A stretch of DNA of 64,000 bases from Bufo bufo (Eukaryota; Chordata; Amphibia; Anura; Bufonidae). A program made the position numbers and the translations under genes. The DNA lies in NCBI RefSeq assembly GCF_905171765.1, contig NC_053390.1, positions 507,194,301 to 507,258,300 on the forward strand, read 5' to 3'. Within the stretch, counting starts at the first letter, position 1, and every line of letters starts with the position of its first letter. Below, one piece after another: positions 54,501 to 63,600 of the stretch. The notes beneath the pieces are model-generated. The model was not told the origin of the DNA. It saw only the letters and a list, made by a program, of their open reading frames with translations, and ran no database searches.

Positions 54501-55140
54501 GTGTGAACTGTTTACTATTTTCGTAAATTTCAAAGCCAAACATCTCAAACTTTCTGTGAATAGTGTCTATTCAAAAACCATGTAATATATGTAATTTTTT
54601 TTTGTTTATGTACGCTGATACTGGGTAGTCAGCTGACTGAGCACCTAAAGTATCCTAACATTTAATCAGAGGTGAGACGCTTGTATATACGTTTACATTA
54701 CTGACCCCAATGTTGTGTATGTCTATGTAGCAGGTCTCCAGTGCAAAGCACATAGTTGTATAATTAAAAGTGTAATATGTAGTAATATGTAAACCTGTGA
54801 TTTCTGAGAGTCCTGTCAGGATTTACTCTGTTTTTTTACTGAGACATCCTGCCCCAAATATATGAAAATACATTTATTACAGAGTTCAGCTTCTCTCTTT
54901 CAATCATATACTGCTCTCAGATAGGGCAGTGGAAATCACCCTACAGGTTCATTTTAACATACCTGTTTCATCATTATTTAATGATGGTTATTAGAAGTCT
55001 CATAAAAACAAACTGCTGTTCTTTACAGCGTCCAAAGTGCTCAGTTATTCCAGTAATATTTGCATTTTTGCCATGACTTGGCTTAGATATTACATCTTTG
55101 GGAAGATTAATGCAATCACATTTATGTCCTTTTCTCACAG
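54501..55140. other. Intron 4 DNA without recognised features
   Basis: AT-rich; nothing recognised apart from the exon 5 acceptor TCCTTTTCTCACAG at its end. Confidence 0.45.
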
Positions 55141-55313
55141 TAGAAGTAACTGCAAAACAGTTTGAGAAAATGTCTCCATCATTGAACTTTGCAAGGAAAG
55201 CAAGGAAGCAAAATGGATGCCTCCCATCTAATCATGATAATATTTCTCATGAAAAGATGAACAATTCACAGCTCCAAATTCAAGCAGTAACTGAAGAATT
55301 AAAGTCTCAAAAG
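55141..55313 (+). CDS. TBC1D2: TBC1D2 coding exon 5
   Basis: 173 bp between TTTTCTCACAG and GTAGAC. Takes one base from exon 4 and ends in phase 0. Encodes a variable region (LNFARKARKQNGCLP, the basic motif known in TBC1D2) and then the start of the coiled coil, ending QAVTEELKSQK; the family continues with a Rac1-binding coiled coil and the TBC domain, both beyond this window. All five exons sum to 945 coding bases, 315 codons. Confidence 0.9.
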
Positions 55314-55434
55314 GTAGACATGTATTTCATAAATGTTTCCTGTCTGACCTGAGTTCTACCGTGTTATCTCCTTTGTAGCAAACAATTAACACCTTTGTAG
55401 CAAACAAATTCAGTCTTCATAATTTATAAGTTAA

Positions 55435-55855
55435 CGGGAGCATTGCGCCGGATCTTGTGAAGTCCGGTACAGTAAGCGCCGCCCAGCTCATCAATATTCA
55501 CTTTGCTGGGCGGCGCTTACTGTCCCCGACTTCACAAGATCCCGCGCATGCGCCGGGCACTGTTAAGCGCAGCGCTTCAGAGCGGGGACCGCAGAAGCCG
55601 CCCAGCAAACTGAATATTCATGAGCTGGGCGGCGCTTCAAAGCGGCAGTTGGGGGAGGCTGGCTGGGCGCAAGAGAGGTGAAACGCCGCTCCTTGGGCAG
55701 ATTGAAGACCGTTGGAGCAGGTTATAAAACTTAAGTTTACTGTATGTATAATGTGGACAGGGGGGATACTTAGATGATTGTAATACCCATTATAAGACCT
55801 GTACTGCCATATATATACCTCAATATGCTTATTGGCCCAGTCAGTGTCCCTTTAA
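55435..55855. mobile_element. piggyBac-like MITE, right end clear
   Basis: Ends GTCAGTGTCCCTTTAA at 55855 (TTAA), the reverse of a TTAAAGGGACACTG end. The GC-rich left half (55440-55680) contains repeated GCTGGGCGGCGCTT segments in both orientations. The left end may be GTTAACGGGAGCATTG near 55433. Confidence 0.65.
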
Positions 55856-56264
55856 GGCCTCATGCACACGACCGTTGGGTGCATCCGCGGCCGTTGTTCC
55901 GTTTTACGTTTTTTTTCGCGGATCCATTGACTTTCAATGGGTCCGTGGAAAAATCGGAAAATGCACCGTTTGGCTTCCGCGTCCGTGATCCGTTTTTCCA
56001 GTCCGTGAAATAAATATGACCTGTCCTATTTTTTTCACGGACAACGGTTCACGGACCCATTCAAGTCAATGGGTCAGTGAAAAATCACGGATGCACACAA
56101 GATAGTCATCCGCGTCCGTGATCCGTTTTTTTTTTTCACTTTTCATGTCCGTGGATCCTTCAAAAATCAAGGAAGACCCACGGAAGAAAAAACGGTCACA
56201 GATCACGGAACAACGGAAATCCGTTTTGCGGACCGCAAAAAAAAACGGTCGTGTGCATGAGGCC
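55856..56264. mobile_element. PIF/Harbinger-like MITE
   Basis: GGCCTCATGCACACGACCGTTG left, AACGGTCGTGTGCATGAGGCC right, TAA on both sides. Same family as 43735-44163. It abuts the TTAA of the previous MITE. Confidence 0.87.
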
Positions 56265-56267
56265 TAA

Positions 56268-56884
56268 GAGAAAGTAGGGATTAGGAGATTATGAGCTCAC
56301 TGATCAGGTTACATGCTGCCAATAGTAGTTTCTTTTTTACACTATGTCTCATGTCTTAACTCCATCCAATACCTATCTACACAAGCCCAATCCCACCTGA
56401 GCCTGCTTCACAGCAGAACATGCAAAGAACAAAAAAATAACTTGGACAACCCTTGTATGGAGCGGGCTTACAAGCTGAGCATGCTCCATATGCAGTAGGT
56501 GCAGACTGTATAATACACCTGACAACCACTGGCCTGACATCCCATAGAGTGCAATTGCATGTTCAAGACACCTTAGGGAACTAAAAATGACAGTAAATTT
56601 TTTTTAAAAGTTCAATGAATAAACACAAAAAATATTAATTCAAATCATCCCCATTTCCCATTTTTACATATAAATATACAATAAAAAATAAACATAATTA
56701 GTATCGCCATGTCCAAAAATGTCTAAACTTCTAAAACATGAATTTGTATGCACTTGTATGCAGCTCAAAGTGGTACCAACAAAAACTACAGCTCCCCGTT
56801 CTAAAAACAAACCCTCATACAGGTCTCTGGATAGAAACATACAAAAATTTATGGGTGTCAGAATATGGTGATGCAAAGAAATAC
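56268..56884. other. Gene-free stretch, intron 5
   Basis: Nothing recognised. The part 56590-56880 is A-rich and may be a decayed repeat. Confidence 0.4.
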
Positions 56885-56886
56885 TA

Positions 56887-58436
56887 CAGGGAGTGCAGAA
56901 TTATTAGGCAAGTTGTATTTTTGAGGATTAATTTTATTATTGAACAACAACCATGTTCTCAATGAACCCAAAAAACTCATTAATATCAAAGCTGAATATT
57001 TTTGGAAGTAGTTTTTACTTTGTTTTTAGTTTTAGCTATTTTAGGGGGATATCTGTGTGTGCAGGTGACTATTACTGTGCATAATTATTAGGCAACTTAA
57101 CAAAAAACAAATATATACCCATTTCAATTATTTATTTTTACCAGTGAAACCAATATAACATCTCAACATTCACAAATATACATTTCTGACATTCAAAACA
57201 AAACAAAAACAAATCAGTGACCAATATAGCCACCTTTCTTTGCAAGGACACTCAAAAGCCTGCCATCCATGGATTCTGTCAGTGTTTTGATCTGTTCACC
57301 ATCAACATTGCGTGCAGCAGCAACCACAGCCTCCCAGACACTGTTCAGAGAGGTGTACTGTTTTCCCTCCTTGTAAATCTCACATTTGATGATGGACCAC
57401 AGGTTCTCAATGGGGTTCAGATCAGGTGAACAAGGAGGCCATGTCATTAGATTTTCTTCTTTTATACCCTTTCTTGCCAGCCACGCTGTGGAGTACTTGG
57501 ACGCGTGTGATGGAGCATTGTCCTGCATGAAAATCATGTTTTTCTTGAAGGATGCAGACTTCTTCCTGTACCACTGCTTGAAGAAGGTGTCTTCCAGAAA
57601 CTGGCAGTAGGACTGGGAGTTGAGCTTGACTACATCCTCAACCCGAAAAGGCCCCACAAGCTCATCTTTGATGATACCAGCCCAAACCAGTACTCCACCT
57701 CCACCTTGCTGGCGTCTGAGTCGGACTGGAGCTCTCTGCCCTTTACCAATCCATCCATCTGGCCCATCAAGACTCACTCTCATTTCATCAGTCCATAAAA
57801 CCTTAGAAAAATCAGTCTTGAGATATTTCTTGGCCCAGTCTTGACGTTTCAGCTTGTGTGTCTTGTTCAGTGGTGGTCGTCTTTCAGCCTTTCTTACCTT
57901 GGCCATGTCTCTGAGTATTGCACACCTTGTGCTTTTGGGCACTCCAGTGATGTTGCAGCTCTGAAATATGGCCAAACTGGTGGCAAGTGGCATCTTGGCA
58001 GCTGCACGCTTGACTTTTCTCAGTTCATGGGCAGTTATTTTGCGCCTTGGTTTTTCCACACGCTTCTTGCGACCCTGTTGACTATTTTGAATGAAACGCT
58101 TGATTGTTTGATGATCACGCTTCAGAAGCTTTGCAATTTTAAGAGTGCTGCATCCCTCTGCAAGATATCTCACTATTTTTGACTTTTCTGAGCCTGTAAA
58201 GTCCTTCTTTTGACCCATTTTGCCAAAGGAAAGGAAGTTGCCTAATAATTATGCACACCTAATATAGGGTGTTGATGTCATTAGACCACACCCCTTCTCA
58301 TTACAGAGATGCACATCACCTAATATGCTTAATTGGTAGTAGGCTTTCGAGCCTATACAGCTTGGAGTAAGACAACATGCATAAAGAGGATGATGTGGTC
58401 AAAATACTCATTTGCCTAATAATTCTGCACGCAGTG
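56887..58436 (-). mobile_element. Intact-looking Tc1-like transposon of the DD37E group
   Basis: 1,550 bp, TA on both sides. Outer ends GTGCAGAATTATTAGGCAA (left) and its inverse TTTGCCTAATAATTCTGCAC (right). Inner direct repeats GTGCATAATTATTAGGCAAC lie about 180 bp inside each end (57077 and 58237), an IR/DR design. Little sign of decay. Confidence 0.93.
57214..58218 (-). CDS. Tc1-like transposase, 334 aa, DD37E
   Basis: Complete frame. N-terminal HTH (SEKSKIVRYLAEGCSTLKIAKLL), second HTH near 40-60, basic RKKRVEKPRRK, then the catalytic domain: D144 in LWTDEMRVSLDG, D233 in FMQDNAPSHAS, E271 in [10 protein letters not shown]. There are 37 residues between the second Asp and the Glu, so DD37E, unlike the DD34E Tc1 elements elsewhere in the window. 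The glycine-rich box RRQQGGGGVLVWAGI is present. DD37E Tc1-related elements (named TRT) are known in vertebrates and suspected of horizontal transfer; assignment to TRT is inference. The start at 58218 is the first ATG inside the terminal repeats. Confidence 0.92.
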   Translation of the reverse strand: MGQKKDFTGSEKSKIVRYLAEGCSTLKIAKLLKRDHQTIKRFIQNSQQGRKKRVEKPRRKITAHELRKVKRAAAKMPLATSLAIFQSCNITGVPKSTRCAILRDMAKVRKAERRPPLNKTHKLKRQDWAKKYLKTDFSKVLWTDEMRVSLDGPDGWIGKGQRAPVRLRRQQGGGGVLVWAGIIKDELVGPFRVEDVVKLNSQSYCQFLEDTFFKQWYRKKSASFKKNMIFMQDNAPSHASKYSTAWLARKGIKEENLMTWPPCSPDLNPIENLWSIIKCEIYKEGKQYTSLNSVWEAVVAAARNVDGEQIKTLTESMDGRLLSVLAKKGGYIGH

Positions 58437-58505
58437 TATAAGATGCACCTGCCCATAAGACGCCCCAAGGTTTTAAAGGAGGAAAATAAGAAGAAAATAT
58501 TTTTC
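58437..58505. repeat. Fragment of the TA-flanked MITE family
   Basis: TATAAGATGCACCTGCCCATAAGACGC and the AGGAAAATAAGAAGAAAATATTTTT that follows match 43488-43557 in the element 43471-44990. The DD37E transposon inserted into its first bases. Confidence 0.65.
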
Positions 58506-58815
58506 GCCAGACCTCAGCTCAGAGCCCCAATGTTAATCAGACCTGAGCTCAGACTCCCAATCAGACCCCTCAAAGTTAATCAGACCTCAGCTCAGACCCC
58601 CAGTGTTAATTAGACCTCAGCTCAGACACCCAAAAAGACCTCAGATTTGACACCCAATGTTAAGAACCTCAATCAGACCTCAGATCATACCCCCAATGTT
58701 AATTAGACCCCAGCTCAAACCCCCAATCAGACATCAGATCAGACCCCCCAATGTTAATAAGACCCCCAATCAGACCTCATATCAGACCCCCAATGTTAAG
58801 CAGACCTCAGATCAG
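58506..58815. repeat. Minisatellite of about 30-bp units
   Basis: Degenerate repeats of CAGACCTCAGCTCAGACCCCCAATGTTAAT, about ten units. The open frames here are only repeat translations. Confidence 0.85.
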
Positions 58816-58924
58816 ACAAATAAAAAATCAATTACACTTATAGCTCTTATTGTGGTCCCTATTTACAGAAAAAAAACGTTTGTTTATACTAATGAGCCAC
58901 TTGGTACAATTATGGCGTTGCCAT

Positions 58925-59250
58925 TTTAACTAGAGGCTCCGCTCCTTTTCCCTGCAATCCTCGTCCCCACCACTTTGACTGACGGGGACAGGCAGTGTAT
59001 ACATAATCTCGGCCGGACCTAAAATCTCACAACAGTGTATTCCCGTATATGCAATACAGAGCTGGAGATCACTGGACAGATGGACTTCTGCCTAGCACCC
59101 TTCAGCCCTGTACTGTGATGAATGCACTACCGCGCGATTTCAGGGCCAGGCGCAATTACATCTGCACTGCCTGGCCGTATCATTCAAAGTGGTGGGGATG
59201 CGGCCATCAAGGAAAAGGAGCGGAGCCTCTGGGTGCAACGACAACACTAA
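58925..59250. repeat. Fold-back repeat
   Basis: AGAGGCTCCGCTCCTTTTCC at the left returns inverted at the right (GGAAAAGGAGCGGAGCCTCT); inside, CCCCACCACTTTGA and TCAAAGTGGTGGGG pair. Resembles the core of the MITE 37141-37640. Confidence 0.7.
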
Positions 59251-59460
59251 ACTATTTCTCTGAATAGGGGCCACTGATCAAGATGGCACAAAGTGTACTG
59301 GAATCGGTGGAGAAGCGCACACCTACACAGGGAGAAGGTTTTGCCATGTGTAACACATGAATTGCGCTGAAGGGAACCACAGTATAAGTTATAGGATACT
59401 CATATCATTGGGTAGAATATATTACATAATTCTGGAATAATTTGTGCAAAAACATAGTAA

Positions 59461-59735
59461 AGCCTCATGCACAAGACCGTTTTTTTTGCGGTCCGCAAAA
59501 CAGATTTCCGTTGTTCCGTGATCCGTGACCGTTTTTTCTTCCGTGGGTCTTCCTTGATTTTTGGAGGATCCACGGACATGAAGGAAAAAAGTCATTTTGG
59601 TGTCCGCCTGGCCGTGCGGAGCCAAACGGATCCGTCCTGACTTACAATGCAAATCAATGGGGACGGTTTGACGTTGACACAATATGGTGCAATTGCAAAC
59701 GGATCCGTCCCCCATTGACTTTCAATGTAAAGTCA
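59461..59735. mobile_element. Chimeric Harbinger-like MITE remnant
   Basis: The left part (GCCTCATGCACAAGACCG..., then CCGTGGGTCTTCCTTGATTTTTGGAGGATCC) belongs to the 55856 family reversed; from about 59598 it changes to the GGATCCGTC-rich interior of the 46134 family. No right end. Confidence 0.6.
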
Positions 59736-59739
59736 GGAG

Positions 59740-59950
59740 TCCCTGATATACCATCGGATCGGAGTTTTCTCCAATCCGATGGTATATTTTAACTTGAAGC
59801 GTCCCCATCACCATGGGAACGCTTCTATGTTAGAATATACCATCGGATTTGAGTTAGATTGTGAAACTCAGATCCGACAGTATATTCTAACACAGAAGCG
59901 TTCCCATAGTGATGGGGACGCTTCAAGTTAGAATATACTGAGAACTGTGT
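59740..59950. repeat. Nested inverted repeat
   Basis: ATATACCATCGGATCGGAG/CCGATGGTATAT and GAAGCGTCCCCATCACCATGGGAACGCTTC alternate with their reverse complements across the region. Confidence 0.75.
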
Positions 59951-60044
59951 AATAACTGCCCCCTGCTGCCTGGCAGCACCCGATCTCTTACAGGGGGCTG
60001 TGATCCGCACAAGTAACGTCGGTACTTGAGGGAATATAATACTG

Positions 60045-60159
60045 GGGAGGGAGGGAGGGGGGCCGCACTGGCCACCAATGAGTTAAATACAGGGGAGGGA
60101 GGGAGGGGGGGCCGCACTGGCCACCAATGAGTTAAATACAGGGGAGGGAGGGGGGCCGC
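60045..60159. repeat. Minisatellite of about 52 bp, target of the gypsy insertion
   Basis: GGGGAGGGAGGGAGGGGGGCCGCACTGGCCACCAATGAGTTAAATACA occurs twice plus a part; the third copy is cut after GGGGGCCGC by the LTR at 60160. Confidence 0.85.
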
Positions 60160-60279
60160 TGTCATGGTCTTACCTGCTTGCTGCTCTCCTTCGTTTGACA
60201 TGTGCTGGCGGCCATCTTGGTTTCTTGTAGCCTTCCACCCTGCGGCTCCTCCTTCCCCTGGGAGGAGCTGGATGCCTAG

Positions 60280-60293
60280 CTCATATATATAGG
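60280..60293 (+). promoter_or_regulatory. TATA-type promoter element in the LTR
   Basis: CTCATATATATAGGAG; the only strong TATA box in the LTR, upstream of the AATAAA. Transcription would be expected to start about 25-30 bp downstream. Inferred. Confidence 0.55.
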
Positions 60294-60360
60294 AGGTCTG
60301 TGGCTTCAGTTCCTTGCTTGGTCCTCTTGTGTTCACATGCTTCTAAGACTGCTGCTGCTT

Positions 60361-60570
60361 CTGGTTCCTGATCCTGGCTTCGTCTGACTACCCTGCTGGT
60401 TCCTGATCCTGGCTTCGTCTGACTACCCTGCTGGTTCCTGATCCTGGCTTCGTCTGACTACCCTGCTGGTTCCTGATCCTGGCTTCGTCTGACTACCCTG
60501 CTGGTTCCTGATCCTGGCTTCGTCTGACTACCCTTCTGGTTCCTGACCTCTGGCTTCGCAAAGACTCTGC
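60361..60570. repeat. 35-bp tandem repeat inside the LTR
   Basis: Five copies of CTGGTTCCTGATCCTGGCTT + CGTCTGACTACCCTG, at 60361, 60396, 60431, 60466 and 60501, nearly identical, then a sixth degenerate copy at 60536. Tandem repeats in this part of an LTR may reflect replication slippage. Confidence 0.93.
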
Positions 60571-60611
60571 TCGGTTTCACCATCCGTTTGGACTTTTGCT
60601 TTACAGCTTTA

Positions 60612-60622
60612 TTTTCAATAAA
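60612..60622 (+). terminator. Polyadenylation signal in the LTR
   Basis: TCAATAAAGCC, followed by a T/G-rich stretch (TTGTTGTACG); it would end the R region of the retrotransposon RNA. Confidence 0.65.
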
Positions 60623-60690
60623 GCCTTCTTATTTTCACTTATCTCTTGTTGTACGTCTGGTTCATGGTTCCGTGACATTAGGACCAAGCC

Positions 60691-63600
60691 ATGAATTCTG
60701 ACGGTACAGGGCCATCCTCGCTACCCACGCTGGTTGCCAGACTTGATCAGCAGGATCACCTGTTGGGTCGGTTCGCTGTGGCGTTGCAAACCCTGCTTGA
60801 ACGCACGGCTCATTTCGCTCCCGTTGCCGATGGGTCGGTTGTCGCTCCTGGGCTCGCTCCTACTGCCACTCCGGTTGTTGCGCCAGAGTCTACCCCGACA
60901 CCTGTTGTTGCGCCTGCGGTGTTTCGGGGTATGATCGGTTCTGCCCCTCTTCCACAGCGCTTTGGGGGAGAGCCAACTCAGTGCCGAGGTTTCCTTAACC
61001 AGGTGGGCATTTATTTTGAGTTGCTGCCACATGCCTTTCCTACTGAGAGATCAAAGGTGGGCTTCTTGATCTCGCTGCTCTCGGACAAGGCCTTGGCCTG
61101 GGCCAGCCCTTTATGGGAGAACAACAATCCGGTGGTTGCCGAGTTTTCCGGTTTTGTTGCTTCTCTTCGGAAGGTATTCGATGTGCCGGCTCGTGCTGCC
61201 TCTGCTGCGAAGCTCCTTATGTCCATCAGACAGGGTTCACGATCCGTAGCTGAATACGCCATTGAGTTTCGTACCCTGGCAGCAGAGGTGGGCTGGAATA
61301 ATGAGGCTCTGGTCACTGCTTTCTCTCATGGTCTCTCGGATGCCTTGAAGGATGAGGTTGCAGCTAAGGACCTACCAGTTGAGCTCGAGTCTCTTATTTC
61401 TTTCCTGATTTTGATTGACACCAGACTCAGGGAGAGACCTTCCTTTAAGGAGAACCTGCGGAGGTCTTCTAACAGATTGGTGCCTACGTTTGCTGTCCCA
61501 CCCGTGCCTCCCTCTCCTCCCACGCCTCCCGGGGATGACTTGTCTGGGGGTGAACCCATGCAGCTGGGGTTTGCTCGCCTGTCCGAGGGGGAGAGGGCAC
61601 TCCGGAGACGCGAGGGCCGATGCATGTACTGTGGTCTTAGTGGGCATTTTCGGTTGGCATGTCCGAACCGTCCGGGAAACGCTCGTACCCTGAGATCCTG
61701 TCGGGGGCAGATCTTGGGTGGAGTCTCCTCGTCCCCGGTTTCCCGTGTTGACAAACCACTGATCACTGTTGTCCTCTCCTGGGTCGGGGGCTCGGTGACG
61801 ACCCAGGCGTTGGTGGACTCTGGTGCTGGTGGTTTGTTCATTGATAGTGTGTTCGCTGCCGCCAATTCCATTCCTCTGCAGGCTCGAGGTTCCCCACTGG
61901 CTCTTGAGGCGATAGACGGCAGACCCCTTCTGCCGCCACACGTGACTCATGAGACCCTTCCAGTGGGGATAGCCATTGGTGCCGTTCACAGAGAGTCGGT
62001 CTGCCTCCAGGTTATTTCGTCTCCACACTACTCGGTGGTCTTGGGGTACCCCTGGCTCCAGAAGCATAATCTGACTTTCGATTGGAGATCGGTCGAGATC
62101 CTCTCGTGGTCACCGCAGTGTGGGGCTAGTTGTATCCATGGGTCTGTCAAGTTGCTGTGTACTTCCTCGGACTCTCTGTTGCCTCCTGAATACGAGGAGT
62201 ACCGGGATGTATTCGATAAGGTGTGCGCGGTTGCCCTACCTCCGCACCGCCCATACGATTGTGCCATAGAGTTACAATCTGGTGCCGTTCCTCCTCGTGG
62301 CAAAGTCTATCCACTGTCGGTAGCGGAGAATGAGGCCATGGAGGAGTACGTGAGGGAGGCGCTTTCACGCGGACACATTCGCAAATCTTCGTCCCCGGCA
62401 GGGGCTGGATTTTTCTTTGTGAAAAAGAAGGGCGGTGAGTTGAGGCCTTGCATCGATTACAGGGGTCTCAATCGCATCACGATCAAGAACGCTTACCCGA
62501 TACCCTTGATTTCCGAGCTGTTCGATCGCCTTAAAGGGGCCACGGTCTTTACCAAACTCGACCTGAGGGCGGCATATAACCTGGTAAGGATCAAGGCGGG
62601 CGATGAGTGGAAGACCGCGTTTAACACCAGGACCGGTCATTACGAATCCTTGGTTATGCCCTTTGGGTTGTGCAATGCGCCCGCAGTCTTTCAGGAATTC
62701 ATCAACGATGTTTTCCGTGACCTGTTGCAGCAGTGTGTGGTAGTCTATTTGGATGACATCTTGGTATATTCTGAATCCATGGAGGCCCACATTCTGGATG
62801 TCAGACGAGTGTTGCAACGGTTACGAGAGAACAAGCTGTTCGGTAAGCTTGAGAAATGCGAATTTCACCGATCCCAGGTAACCTTCTTAGGTTACATCAT
62901 TTCCGCTGAGGGGTTCTCCATGGATCCTGAGAAGGTTTCGGCTGTCTTACAGTGGCCCCAGCCCAGTGGTCTTCGTTCCCTGCAGCGCTTTTTGGGCTTC
63001 GCCAATTATTATCGGAAGTTCATCAGGGACTTTTCCATGCTGGCCAAGCCTCTCACGGATCTGACCAGGAAGGGCAGTAATTCCCAGGTCTGGCCGCTCG
63101 AGGCCATCCGAGCTTTTGAGGCCCTAAAGTCCGCCTTTGTGTCGGCTCCGATTCTGTCGCATCCCAACCCTGGGTTGCCCTTTGTCCTCGAGGTGGACGC
63201 GTCTGAGACGGGAGTAGGCGCCCTTCTGTCTCAGCGTAGAACACCAGAGGGTCCTCTGCTTCCTTGTGGGTTTTACTCCCGGAAACTGTCTTCCGCGGAG
63301 TGCAACTATCAGATTGGTGACAGGGAGTTATTGGCCATCGTGCAGGCCCTTAAAGAATGGAGGCACTTGCTCGAGGGTTCGGTGGTTCCGGTTCTCATCC
63401 TGACGGACCACAAGAATCTGACCTACCTTTCTGAGGCCAAGAGATTGACACCACGTCAGGCCAGATGGGCTCTGTTCTTGTCTCGTTTTAATTACGTGGT
63501 TTCCTACCTACCCGGTTCCAAGAACATCAGGGCGGATGCCTTATCACGGCAGTACTCCGAGCTGTCCAGGGAGGAGTCGATTCCGACTTCGGTCATACCT

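Larger units (their letters stand above)
60160..60677 (+). repeat. 5' LTR of the second gypsy element
   Basis: 518 bp, TGTCATGGTC to GTTCCGTGACA. Contains a TATA-like CATATATATAGG at 60282-60293, a 35-bp tandem repeat and a polyadenylation signal AATAAA near 60617, a logical U3-R order. Confidence 0.88.

Noticed and set aside
27152..55313. Assignment to TBC1D2B instead of TBC1D2
   Set aside because: The PH segment with EEGIFEIKT and the following LQNISLKH..EIQ linker fit TBC1D2; TBC1D2B differs at these places as known from the family.
58377..58929. Frames rich in RP and PQ repeats
   Set aside because: Translation of the 30-bp minisatellite, not a protein-coding gene.
60361..60570. 35-bp repeats considered as a CRISPR array
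   Set aside because: Directly adjoining copies without spacers, inside an LTR.
61326..62817. Long - strand frames (181, 231 and 150 codons) opposite the second gypsy
   Set aside because: They are antisense shadows; the + strand has one continuous gag-pol frame with every expected motif and no stop before the window edge.
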